Source: Brugia malayi
Taxonomy: Eukaryota > Nematoda > Chromadorea > Rhabditida > Onchocercidae
Length of the DNA: 64,000 bases
Assembly (NCBI RefSeq): GCF_000002995.4
Contig: NW_025062475.1
Span: 11,929,687-11,993,686, forward strand
Direction: 5' to 3'
Under the pieces are notes generated by a model that worked only from the letters and a program-made list of their open reading frames with translations, made no database searches and was not told where the DNA came from. Position 1 is the stretch's first letter; every line of letters begins with the position of its first letter. Made by a program: the position numbers and the translations under genes. Positions 11,801 through 25,060 of this stretch are shown piece after piece.

Positions 11801-13740
11801 AATTACTAAAATTAACTTAAACTGCAGATCAATAATCTACTGCTATTACTTTGTAAAATATTAGTAACAAATTTGTTGATCATAAGATTTAATAAATTTA
11901 TAAATTCATTTTTATGCATCAATTTATAGGCGAAGCGGAATTGCCATGTCGAGTTCATGTGCATAATGAGTCACCAGCTCCTGGTGAACATTGGATGCGT
12001 CAGACAGTATCGTTTGATAAAATTAAATTAACCAACAATCAGCTGGATCAGAACGGGCATGTATGTTTTATCATTTATCTATTTACCTTAATAGCAAATG
12101 ATAAAATAAATCTTATAATCATTTACTTTATTAGCAAATGATAAGATAAATCTTATAATCATTTACTTTATTAGCAAATGATAAGATAAATCTTATAATC
12201 ATTTACCTCATTAGCAAATGATAAGATAAATCTTATAATCATTTACCTTATTAGCAAATGATAAATCTTATAATCATTTACCTTATTAGCAAATGATAAG
12301 ATAAATCTTATAATCATTTACCTTATTAGCAAATGATAAATCTTATAATCATTTACCTTATTAGCAAATGATAAGATAAATCTTATAATCATTTACCTTA
12401 TTAGCAAATGATAAGATAAATCTTATAATCATTTACCTTATTAGCAAATGATAAGATAAATCTTATAATCATTTACCTTATTAGCAAATGATAAGATAAA
12501 TCTTGGTAAAATAATCAATAAAATTGTGAATTTTTGAGCTCAAAGCAATCAGAGAAATAATCAAAATTGCATTCAGCTTAATCTATAAATTTGACAATTT
12601 TGAAAATGATTGGAAACGATTTCTAACTTAAAATAAATTGTTTTTTTTTTTTTTTTTTTTAACGTATTAATTAAAAATAGATAAACTAAAAAGTGGAAAA
12701 CATTATTCTAGCTTTAAAATTACTACAAACATAATTAAAGTGTACATGCTTCTCATTTATGTTCAATGATTCAATTTAATTGTTAAATTTGACTTATAAG
12801 TAATTTTAATTGATTTAAGAGAATTATTTTAAGATTAAAATTATTATTATATAAAAAACATTTCAAAAAAAAAAAATACTAAAATTTTAGCATTTTCTTT
12901 TTTAATGTATTTATTAGTATTATCATTATTTTGTTAAATTATTTTAGAAATAATAATGCAAGAAGACAAATTCTTTTCAAATGCATTTAAAACATTTAAA
13001 TTATTTAAAATTTAAAAAATATATTTTTTTAAATTTTAAATAATATTTTTTACATTTAAATTTAAAAATTTAAAAAAAAAAACATATATTTTTATAATTA
13101 AGTATATTTATTTAGATAATCTGATAACATCTATGTGATATGAATGATAAGTGCTTGCAGATAATTGTGAATTCGATGCATCGTTATCAACCAAACATAC
13201 ATGTTGTAGTGCATGCTGATGGAAGTGGACGTCAATGTCGAACATTTTCATTTCCAAATACATCATTTATGGCTGTTACTGCTTATCAAAATCATCGAGT
13301 AAATAATTAAATTTTAAATTAAAAATCTAAAATTTTTAACTATATTGCTATTATTTTAAATTGTAATCTAAGCTGAAAAAAAATTGCTAAATTTTTAAAA
13401 AATAATTTATGCAAATTTGGCTAAATAATAGACAATAATAAATAATAGATATAGCTTTATTATCTAAAAAAGAATTATTAAAGTAATATTTTGTTAAATA
13501 TTTTTTTATTTTTTTGTTAATTTTTTTTTTTGTAAATATTTTGTTAAATTAAATTTAATTCTTTCATAGTTAAATTATTTTCAGATAACAGAACTCAAAA
13601 TTGAGAGTAATCCATTTGCAAAAGGATTCCGAGAATGTGAAATGAATGAATCATTTCCATTTCTTATTAATCCATTATTTCCATTTTATACAACATTGCT
13701 TGCTTCGCATTTTCGTACTACCAATCATTTCAATAAATAA
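8834..13740 (+). CDS. T-box transcription factor, MLS-1/Tbx1-15-18-like repressor
   Basis: Five exons: 8834-9210, 11535-11677, 11930-12060, 13161-13298, 13585-13740; phases agree and the product is 314 residues. The T-box DNA-binding domain runs from about residue 101 ([12 protein letters not shown]) through [48 protein letters not shown] and NSMHRYQP to [20 protein letters not shown] and GFRE near residue 280. Residues 5-12 (PFSIAYLI) match an eh1 motif, which in this T-box group binds Groucho/UNC-37 co-repressors, so a nuclear repressor is likely. The KRYRYAFH and HRYQP features resemble Tbx1, whereas the LEGATLW, SKW and WMRQ features resemble Tbx15/18/22. C. elegans MLS-1, which specifies uterine muscle, is the best functional comparison. 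The tail after the domain is short (about 33 residues) and FPF/FY-rich. Residues 23-28 (DNDNDN) come from a TAATGA-like repeat inside the exon. AATAAA overlaps the stop at 13732. Confidence 0.9.
9540..9680. repeat. (TTA)n-rich microsatellite in T-box intron 1
   Basis: Interrupted TTA/TAC trinucleotide tract, mostly ttattattatt with tac interruptions. The 99-residue Ile/Tyr/Leu frame over it is an artefact of the repeat. Confidence 0.85.
12081..12504. repeat. 40-bp minisatellite in T-box intron 3
   Basis: Eleven head-to-tail copies of a 40-bp unit containing atttacctta, ttagcaaatg, ataagataaa and tcttataatc. Full copies start at 12081, 12121, 12161, 12201, 12276, 12351, 12391 and 12431. The copies at 12241-12275 and 12316-12350 are 35 bp, lacking one agata block. 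The last copy (12471-12504) is truncated. The array begins 20 bp after the exon 3 donor. The copies are almost identical, which suggests recent expansion or ongoing unequal exchange. Confidence 0.97.
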
Positions 13741-16700
13741 AACTTTCGATGTAAAATTTGCATTATTTACAGTAAAACAAAAAAAAAAAAATTTTTTTTT
13801 TAGTAAAGTCAAAGTTTTGGAATCATTAAAAAATAAGGAAAGAAAAGGAAAAAACAAATTCATTTAAATAGAAAGAAAAAAAAAAACGAAATTAAATTTT
13901 TATATAAATGTTTTTTTTTTGCATTATAAATTTTAGCATAATTATTCATATCGAAAATGATCAAAAGATTAAAAAAAAAAATGACCGAAAACTTATATAT
14001 AATCTTTATAAGCATTCTTTACATCGAAATAAGAAATAAAAAATATAATAAAATGGTATTGGTTTTCTTTTTTTTTTTTTTTTTAATGCCAAATAATTTA
14101 ATTATTAAAGTAGTGTAATTGAAATAATTATTATAATTTATTGATTTCGATAAAAATGATAAACAAATGTTTGTTTTTTTCTTTAATTTTTTGTTAATAA
14201 CAACTGCTGAAACATTTAATAAATTAATATAATCAATAAAACAAAATGAAAATTGTTTAACTTATCAGTAATTTACAACTATTCACTTCTATAAATTTGC
14301 TTTCATAGCATTTTAAGTTTTCGTTTCAAATTTTAAAAACAAAAATTTTATTACTATTACAAAATAGCATTGTCCAAAAAAAGAAATAAAAAAATAAAAC
14401 GAAAGAATATGTAATTATGATATAAATTTTTATAATAAATTAAATCCAAATCTTAGTAAAATATTTTAAATTGAATTAGCTAATATAAAACTTTAAAATT
14501 TGAAGCAATAATTTAGAGATAAATAATCATGTATAATAACGTTGCAATATAAAAATATAACGTAAACAAAAACATTTGCTAATCTGAAATTTGAATAAGA
14601 ATAAAAAATTATAATTAATCAATTGAAAATGAAAAAAAAAATTTGTATAGATTAGATAGTTTTGAATAAAATTATTCTTTAATTAGAAGAAAATTTTGCA
14701 AATAAATTGTGTTTTTCCTTTTTGTATCAGATTTAAATCATTATTAAATCATTCGGTAATTAAATGGAAAATAATTCATATATTTTTGAATATCATTCCT
14801 AATTCTTTTTTTTTTTTTTCAAATGTAAAATTCTATCATAAATTTGCATAATTTTGACATTAAAATTATTTCATTTTTTACTTAAATGAGAATATTTGAT
14901 TCATTAAATTTGAAAAATGTTCATTTCTGATTTTATTCAAATATTTATTTCTGTACAAGTTTGTGAATACTTTTATTATACTTAGAAATGTTTGTCTTAA
15001 AAATTTTTCATACTGTTTTAGTTGAGAATATTTTATCATTTCAATTTTAAAATGATATAACTATTTTTTTTTTTGATTATATTTTTGAATGGTTGGATAA
15101 ATTACTTCAGATTATCTTCTTGCAAGGGAAAAAAAATAAATTGATATGTACTGAAATAAAAAAAATCCTTTTGAATTTTAGATTTAGCTTATAAAAGTTG
15201 CATACCAGGAAAGTTAGAATTAATTTTGTAATAAAATTTGGATTGTAGAGTATTCTTCACAAGGTAAAAATTATTTTTTTCTTTTTTTTTGTGTCAATAA
15301 TCAAAAAGATATCCTATAAGAGATGTCATCAGTGTGATAAAATCAATAATAAATTTGTTACTTAGTTTTATGCATCAATTTTAATTAATTAGCAAGATAT
15401 ATGTTAAATGCTGATTTATTGTAATATATTTACTGATGGAAAAAATTCCTGATTAATAATAATTTGCCTTTGACAATTTGCCCATGTTAATTCGGGTAAT
15501 TTTTTCCAATACATTCATAATTTATAATCGAAGTTGATAATGGACTGTCACCTAAAATAAACATAACTATTTGTCCGAAGAAAAAAATAAACAAAACTAA
15601 ACGCAATTTAAAAATTTATACAGCAATAAATAAAATTCACAGTTAAATTAAATCATTGAAATTTTAGCATAAAATTATCAACAAATAAACGAAAATATCA
15701 CAAATCTTTCCATTTTCTCAAAAATAATTACAATTTTATCATTTTGATTCCAATATGTTAGAAATCCTTGCGGCAATTTGTTGACACTGAAATTTTTTGA
15801 ATTATTTATTTCATTTGATGGCATAAACAATTTTTTTTTTTTTTTGAAAAAACACAAAAGGTAAACAATTTTTGTTCTTTTTTTTTTTTAACTAAGCTCT
15901 ATCACAATTTTTGATCTGTATAGTGAAATCAAAAAATAAATAATTCTCAAATTGCCTATTCTTTTTTTTTAAAACTTTCTTCTTTCGGTTTTAAGGAGAA
16001 AACACAAAAAAAAGTTAGGTCAAAATTTTTTTAGAAAAATAAATTGATAAAAGAATGTTGCATCAGAAAGAAGTAATTTGTAAAAATAATTAGATTCATT
16101 TTATAAATTATTAAATTTCAATAACATGCTATTTTTAGTAATATAATTTCTTCATGTGAAAAATTTTTATAAGCAAAATTTTATAACTTGTCTATAATAT
16201 TTACAGAATAACAAAGTAAGCATGATAAAGTAATAGTAAAATAAAGTAATAATGTAATTATTATCACAGAATAATTTTTGTTACTAAAAAAAAAAAAAAA
16301 GAAAGAAAGTGATGAAGAATAGTTGAACTGAGCTAACTGTTAAGAAGTACTCAACTGCAGCGATTAAATAAAATTTTATGTTACTTTTCATTTCTTGTTA
16401 CATTTGCGCTTCCGCTAAACAACAAATCTAATGTAATCAATTGCGCTTCATCATACAATGTGAAAACTATACACATTCCTGAAATAATCGTAATTATTAT
16501 TATCATTATAAAATTTAATATTTGATTAAAATTTAATATAAAATTTCACTTTAAAATAATTTAGAACAGTTATTCACTGTATGATACAAATGAAATATTG
16601 CAAAAAGCTCTTCATAACAAACGTTGCCATAAAAAAAAAAAAAAAAAAAACTTAAAAATAAAAGTAAATGAATAATAAAGTGGAAAATATTACTGCTTAA

Positions 16701-18169
16701 ATAATTTAAATAATTAAAAAATATTGTAATTATTTTTTTCTTTTTTTATAGAAAAAGAAAAAAGAAAAAATATTATCCATTAGAAATATTAATTATTTCT
16801 AGCCATAGCATTATTTTATCAATAAATGCTAATTACAGTTAATTTTTCTCTTATCTTATTGAAATTTTGAAATTCAAAATAATGAAAGGCAAGAAAAAAA
16901 AAAAACAGAAAATTGGCAATAAATACAGGAGAAAAACTTTTTTTATAAATATTTAAAACTTATAATATATTACGATAAATTAGATTATTTCAGTTTTCCA
17001 CAAGTGAAATTTTACTGTAAACAACAAAACTGGAAATCATTCAAGCTAGTCACTTCAACCTTTCATCCAAGTAACACTTACGTGAAATACACGTTGGACA
17101 TACGTTAACGTGATAATAATCATATTACAATAAACTTTCACATTTTGACTTTTTCTTTTTCTCTACCATTTAACCATTCTTTTTCTTGTCCAATCCATTC
17201 TATTTTCATCTTTACTCGTCATCTACACCTGTTAATTTGAAATGATAAATTTGAAAAAGCAGCAAGAATTCATCGAATGGAAGAGTAAAAATAATGCTAA
17301 ACTTTTATTACCTATTATTATGGGTAGGGAAAAATTCTTTCCCACGGGTAGAAAATGAATTTAATAATTATTTAATACTGTATCATCATCATCGTCTGTC
17401 ATTAAGTAATATTTGTTAGCAACATTTCAAACAAACTTTAAAATACGCTTTTCTTCTAGCTGCTATGAAATCTTTTTATCACTATCATCATTTCTTCTGC
17501 CATCGTACTATTTCAATATTTTCTCAATCTTTTCCCATGCACTATCTCTCTCATCTTTTTCTTCCTTCTCTCACTTCAATCAGTACATATCTTACACATA
17601 TTCGTACATTCCTAGTAACACTATTTCAACACTATTTCGCTCATTCCATGCATTCTTTCTATTTGCTTTATTTTCCCTCTCTCTCTCTCTTCTCTCTTTC
17701 TCTAATCATCCTATCTTTTTTAGTGAAATTAATTAAGAAAGAAAAAAAAAGAAACTTAGCTTATGATAGATCCATTTTGAAAAAATTACGCAAAATTTTA
17801 AATTTCATTCAAATAAATTTTCAAAAATTTCAAAAAAAAAAAAAAAAAAAAAAACAAAAATTTCCTTTTAATCAGATAAATAATTTGGTAAATCCTTTCC
17901 AATTTTAATAGCATTTCTCTTTTTTTTTTTCTTTTTCGAAATTCTGATTAATTTTTACGTATGAAATTCTTATTAATTTTTTACGTATTTTACGTGTAAA
18001 ACGTAAAACAATAGCACGAGAATATATACGTTGTGCTTATAATTGCTTTTAAAGTTTTTTTATTTTCCTGCGATGGCTAATAAGTATGCATCAAAGTGAT
18101 GGACGATGGATATTTGAACTCTATGAATTCAGGATATTTAAAATTGTAGAATAAAAATATGAAAGGTTA

Positions 18170-18252
18170 TAGAGAGAGAGAGAGAAGAAGAGAGAAGGAG
18201 AGAGAAGGAGAGAAAGGGAGAGAGAGGGAGAGAGAAGGAGAGAGAGAGAGAG
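18170..18252. repeat. (GA)n/(GAGAAG)n purine tract
   Basis: Interrupted GAGA and GGAGA units forming a homopurine run on the + strand. Confidence 0.9.
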
Positions 18253-20452
18253 TATTACAATGATTTCTTAGATTTCAAATAAACAAAACTTATTTTGGTC
18301 ATTCGAAAAATTTTTATGCTTCATTAATCAGTTCGATGAATGAATGAAATGGAACGAATTCAATAATAATTTGTTTAAATTTTTTAGTTTATTTCATTCT
18401 TAAATTTATTTGGAAAAAATTTTCTTACATTGAAATGAAACAATCAATTTTGAAATGTTTTATTAAAAAGTTGAAATTCAATTAATTAGTGTTTTTGCTA
18501 ATTGATTTATCGAAAATTCAATTTAAACAAAGCTTAAACAAAATAGTAATACTATTATGAAAAATTGTTTCTGCAATGATGCAAAGTCACAAGAAAAAGT
18601 GAAATATTATCAGCAATTATCATTTTTCATTTCTGTATGCAAATTAGCTGATACTTCTCATTAAGCGATTATCAGATATGAACACTTCAAAATAAAAATA
18701 ACAATTATGTTAAATTCAACCGAATTATCAAGAATTATCATATCTGTTGGATCAGATTAATCTTTATCAACAATCAATAATGTGGTCTTCATAATTAACT
18801 GAATAATTATTTAATTTATATAATAGCAGTTTTCATCATTTAATTAGATAATATTAACTTTGTTTATTTTTTGATTAGCTATAATAATTGTTATGTAATT
18901 AAATCTGCCAATTATTAAATTTTATTTTGTTTTATTAAAACAAAAAAATTAGACGAATCATTTTTAATTTTTTGAATAGAAAATTATTGGACTAAAAATG
19001 AAAATGAAATAATAAAAAAATGAAAAATAAAAATGATAAAAAAATAAAAATGAAGATAATATTACTTTTAGAAAAATTCTTTCTTTTTTTATTGTCATTC
19101 AAAATATGCTAACTTTTGAGTTTCTTTAGCTTTGCTAATAACTGAAATGTTTGTTGACAAATTTGAATTTGATAATATGCATTATGCACATTTGTGTTTT
19201 CATCATTTATTCGTAATTACTTTACAACAATCATTATCAAACATTATCATCAATTTCTAATTTAAAAAGATTGATAATATTGCTAATATATTGTTTAATG
19301 GTCGATATGTTTGGACATATAATCCAATAAATGAATCAATTCAACACATATGACTCAAAAATTATTAAACAAATGATTAAATATAATTTATAGCAGTAGA
19401 AGAGATCAACTTATCACATTACTATAATGATGATAAACGAGTGATTAGCAGGAAAATAGTGACAATAATTAGCAAAATTTAATTTAATTTGAAAATTTTA
19501 GCAGAAAACTAAAATGCAATAGAAATGCTATTAGACTCTTTATGCATATTTTTTTATTTGTAATCTTTTTCCGCTTTTTTTTTTTGGATATGATTTAACT
19601 CTTTTATTGGTAAAAGATTGATAAAAGTGATAAAAGATAATTAAGGAAGGAAAGAAGGATTATTACATCAAATAATTGCAATTATGACATATAATTCTTT
19701 GATTCTTAAAGTATATCTAAAAACTGTAAAAAATATTAAGGAATTTTTTAATATTGAAAATTCTGATTTATGATGAGTTAAATTAAATTTGATTATTACT
19801 ATTTACTGATTAAAATAATATCATTATAGACGTAGCATTCATTTTAAGTAACTATTTTTGATACCTGATGTGATTTCGAATTGTTATAACAAATTAATAG
19901 TACTAAAGTATCGCAATCATAATTCTATTCGATTATCAATATTTGATTTTTATTATTTATTCAAATTTTTAAAATGTATGAATACTTTGTCAATTTAAAA
20001 TTGATAAAATATTGATTAAAATTTTAAATATCAATGATAAGATTTTTGTTATTTAAAAAATTACTAAATTTTTTTTTTTCCTTTCATACTTCTCTTTCAA
20101 AACTTTTTTCTATTTTAATTATATATTAATATTTATTTGCAATTTGCTACCATTTTTCATTTATTTTTATTTCAACTATTATAAAATAATATTAATATAT
20201 CAATTATTGAATGATTTTTTTTTTTTTTTTTTTTGATTAATAATTTTGCAAAAAAAAAATATATTTGGTAATATTTAATATTGTATATTGTGAAGAGAAA
20301 AAAGATCGGTCCCATTTATCAAATTGGATTACAACAAAAATATCATCACATTGAGCATTTTTGCTAGTGCTTCTGTTCTAATGCTATTGATGTCAAAGAT
20401 TGAGATCTGGTGCATTTGCGCCCATTCCCTGATCTCATTTACCCGCTGATCT

Positions 20453-20472
20453 CCCCACCCTCCCTCTTGCCC
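20453..20472 (-). other. G-quadruplex-type motif
   Basis: The minus strand reads GGGCAAGAGGGAGGGTGGGG: four G-runs with loops of 5, 1 and 1 bases, which satisfies the usual four-run folding rule. It stands in a small GC-richer island (20420-20480) within very AT-rich DNA. Confidence 0.7.
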
Positions 20473-23400
20473 ATCCTCACTGATCATCAGTTAAAGCGGT
20501 CATTTTCCTTTTATCTTTTCTTATCCTCAAAACTTCTTACACATCAATCTGACATCCACACATACACACACACACACACACATACAAATATACGAGAAAT
20601 AGATAATACATAGTTTTGAATATATGCGCTAAAGTTAAGCTATAATAATCTTTTTAAGCTTAGCTTAATCTCTTTCTCTTAGCTCAGCAAATTTATCAAT
20701 TCTTATCAATGAAGCCTCTGACATATTAAATGAAATAGAAGAAAAAATATTAATATGGATTAAAGTAATGAAAATAAATGAATGTATGATATGATATAAT
20801 CTCACTTTTAACAAATTTTAATCAATCAATCAATCAATCAATAATCATTTATTCATTTTACTCATTACATTTTACTTTTATTTCATTAATCCTAAAATAC
20901 AATCAATCTTTTCTTTGTCAATTCAAGTATTCAATTACATTCAATTCAATTATATTTCTGCAACAAATGTGTCTAATTTATATTTTACAGATGCTATTTA
21001 CATGCCTCAATGAACTATTTATTCGCATTGTTTATTTGTCTCATATATGATGCAATTAGTTTTAGATATATTACGGTATCATCTCTTCATCATTATCTTT
21101 TGTTTATGTATTAATTTTTAAAATTTTGAAAAAAGAAAAAAATTTAAGTGTTGCTAAGATAAATGATAAAAAAACTTTTCAAATGATAATATTTATGAAT
21201 GACATCCTGCAAAAAAAAAAAAAAAAAAGGACTAAAAAGTTTTCAAGTTTTCATAAATGATTTTACTTCTTATTAAACATTTATTATTTATAATTTGTTA
21301 ATTGCATGTTAACTTCGAGAAAAAAATTTTTTTTTTGTTTAAATATTTACGATTTCCACATGAATTGTTTCATCTTCAATCAATGTATTTAAAATAAAAT
21401 TTAATTAATAGCTAATATTGTTAATAATATATTTCACAGATTTATTGCTAGCTTTATCGTCAAGTTAAAAAAAAAAAACAAACAAACAAAACAAAACAAA
21501 TACAAAAGAGAAATGGCTTTTTTTTTTTCATTCTCTATAAATATTTGTTGCATATATAATTAACAGAACAAAAAATAAAATAAAACAGAACAAAAAAACA
21601 AACAAACAAACAAACAAAGAGAAATAAGAAAGAAAGAATGAGGAAAAAAAAAAGGAATTCTAAAAGGATATTTTGATTATAATAAAGATGAAGTATTAAA
21701 GATTAAACATTTTCAAGGCTTTTTTTTTTTTTTTTCACTTCGTTTCTTTTCTCTTTCTTTTCTTTTGAATTATTTTATTTGTTTTCTTGTCTGTTTAGAC
21801 AATTTAATTATCACAAAAATTCATCATCGCATATCAAAGGATAAACTTCTTATATGCAAATTCCGCATACTATTGTGTCGGATTTAGTAGTCATCAAAAA
21901 GCGAAATGCAAACAAAGCTTACCATATGCAAATGATATATAATAAATACTTCCCAATCTTTCCATCCCTTTTTTTTTCTCTCTCTCTCTCTCTCTCTCTC
22001 TATAGAGTAATTTGACACTTTATCACAAAAGAAAAAAACCTTTTATTTATAAGAGTAGAAAAACAACAAAAAAAGATTAATGAAACAAAACTATATTTAC
22101 ATTTGAAATAGTAGCATAAGTTAGAATTGAAATAATTTAGTAAATAATACAATACTTCATTTTACATTCAATTATATTCAATTTTATTTCAATTTAAATT
22201 ACATCAATTTCATTTTTATATTAATAAAATTCTTATTTAAATAATCAAATTTACTATCAAAAGGATTATTGAAGTTTCATTTTTTTTTTTTTATATGACC
22301 ATCATTGATTTGTTAATATAATTGTCAAGTTTCAAAAAAAAGAAAAGAAAAAAGGTAGTATAATTTAAAAAAAAAAAAACATATAATTTTTAGAATATTT
22401 AGCAGAAAATTTTTTGAATATATTCATAGATACATTTTAGATAAAAAAAATATATGCATAATCTAAGCAAGAAATTGTCATTAAATTGTCGAGAATTTAT
22501 ACAAAAACAGCTTATGGTTAAAAATTTTACAAAAAATTAAAAATTAAAATGAAGATAGAATAGTGAATTATATGTGTGTTTTTTCTTTCTTTTTTTAAAT
22601 ATTTCATTTTTAAAAATAAAAAAAAAATTTTATTCTTTTTTTACATTTCATTGCATTCATAATACAATTGCATTTTATTTAAATACAAATCTATATTCAA
22701 AGAAAAAAGTTCATTATTATTATAACAATTGATGCGAGCAAATAAAAACATTTCAATTTTAACTATTATATTAAAATTCGAATTCAAAAACACACCAAAA
22801 ACAAACCAATTCAAATTCGAATTCAATTAAAAATTTCAATGTGTTATAGCAAAAAAGAAAAGAAACGAACAAATGAAATTTAACGCTTGAAAAAGAATAT
22901 ATTTAATAAAAATTCTTTAAAAAAATTTTTTTTTAATTTGAAATTTTATCAAATTTATCTCATCGATTGAAAAACTGAACATAGGAAATATTGAAACCAA
23001 AAACAAATGGAAAACTTTTCAGTCCATAAATTTTTAATAATTCGTTGAAAAAATAAGCATTTAATTAAATGAATGAATTTTAATCCAAGTTTCTGCTTAA
23101 AAAACGAATTGTATATGATCCGTCCAAAATTTTTTTCAAATTAAAACAATGAAATTTGAAAATGAATGTTGCATTAAAGAACAATTAAATCCTCAGATTA
23201 ATTTAATCAAATTATTTCCTTAAACCAATAAATATTTAAATTGTTTTAGAATTTATTTCACTCAAAATTTTTTTAATTTTGCCTTCCTAAAATTTTAAAA
23301 AATTTTTCATTAGCCATTATAAAAATGAAAAAAAAAAAACTTTTTTTACTAAAAATTTTCAAATATTTTAAAATAAGAAGCAAATGCTATTTATCAACAG

Positions 23401-24205
23401 CAAATTCTATTCACAGCTTTATTAAATATTTTAAAGAAATTTGAAAAAAAAAGATAAATAAAATCACAAAACTTTTTTCTACCTTCTTTTATATAATCTA
23501 AGTATAGCTATAAGTAAGCTTATACAACCTAAGTATAGCTTATATAATCTAAAGTTAATTTTAAACATAGGTAAGCTATACTTAACCTATAATTTGAGCA
23601 TAAGTTTTATGCTAAAACTTAGTTCATTTCGTTTAAATAAAAAAGTTACGATGCTTAATTATAACTATAACTATAGAATATGGAAATTTTTCTCGGGAAA
23701 AATAAATTTAACGGAAGAAAGAGAAAGAAATAGGAATAAACAGACAGAGAGGGACAGAGAGGGTGACAGAAGAGAAATGGAAAAAAATGATTGAAAAAAA
23801 AAGGTTAGAAATTTTTCCTCTTAAAATGAAATACATCGACAAATTTCATCTTATCTATAATTTTCATCGAATTGTTATAGTCTTTACTTTATGCATTTTA
23901 CTTATTCATACTTTTGTAAAGTTAAATATGTAAAAATGATATTAGTATCTAATTAGAAAATCATCTTTTTATTATTTTACCCCCTTACTTTTCAAACATT
24001 TATTTTTGTTTTTTGAAAGAAAGGAGGGAAATTTCAGGTTGTTTGTTTGTCAAACTGGAACTAATTGACTTTGCCCTTGTTTTTTCATCTTTTTCTTCTT
24101 TTTTCTTTTTTTTTTAACTTTAACACATCAATCAATTCATTTCTTTCATTTTGGGTGGTAGAAATAAAAGTGTTAGCAGGGATAAAAATGAAAAGAGAAA
24201 CAAAG

Positions 24206-24238
<33 letters not shown>

Positions 24239-25024
24239 AAAACCCGAAGGAACTTGCCGAATCTTGAAAAGCGGAACTGTCATCTAGTGCATTCTTTTTT
24301 AAAAAAAAAAGAAATCCTTTGATGTTACCGTTCTATTACTCACATTTATAATACACAAATCAAGATCACTGATTTAAACTCATCATCATCATGCGAAATT
24401 TTCATTCTTTTCTTCAACTATCATTCTCTAAACATTTTCCACTTTTTTTTTTTCTTTTAAATTTCTTCAACCTCTCCTTTTTTTTTTCTCTCTCTCTCTC
24501 CCTTCCACTATCTCTTCCTCTTTATTTTTTCATTCCTATTTATTTTGCTATGATCTGCTGCCAGAATTTAAAAGTAGGTACTTTTCAATCATTCCAAACA
24601 AAATATTCCTATTTTTTTTCTCGTATTCTCTATTTTCCCTTCTTGTCTTTCTCTCCCTTCCTCTCTCTCTCTCTCTCTTCCTTTGATTTTTACACAAATT
24701 TTTTTTTTTTTTCAGAAGAAGGTATAATCTTTTTCAAACTGAAAAATATTTGATGATATGATGTAAAAATGATTTTATACGGTATAAATTGACATTAAGC
24801 ATGATAATAAAGTTAAAAAAATAGCTTCATTTGATCATATTTGTTTTCCTTTTTGTTTTTGTTTTTATTTTTATGATTAATTTATTCTGAAATAAATTCT
24901 GCAACAAAATTACTTTTTGTTGAAGTAATTAATTATTATATTTTATTCATATTTGAATGATGATCTTTCTCATTTAAATGCAAAAAAAAAAAAAAAAATG
25001 AATTTTGATAAGGCAATAAACATC

Positions 25025-25060
25025 TGCAATTATATCAAATTTGAATTTGATATAATTGCA
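25025..25060. repeat. Perfect palindrome (17-bp arms, 2-bp centre)
   Basis: The left arm TGCAATTATATCAAATT at 25025-25041 and the right arm AATTTGATATAATTGCA at 25044-25060 are exact reverse complements around TG. It could extrude as a cruciform or be the inverted end of a small element; no element body is visible. Confidence 0.95.

Noticed and set aside
12081..12504. CRISPR-like array
   Set aside because: The repeats are contiguous without unique spacers, inside an intron of a eukaryotic gene; it is a minisatellite.
17413..17908. Two overlapping 107-147 residue frames rich in Phe/Ser/Leu
   Set aside because: They arise from TC-rich low-complexity sequence; no splice signals or domains.
24065..24753. 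Phe/Leu/Ser and Arg/Glu frames in the gene desert
   Set aside because: They reflect TTC/CTCT and GAGA tracts; no conserved residues.
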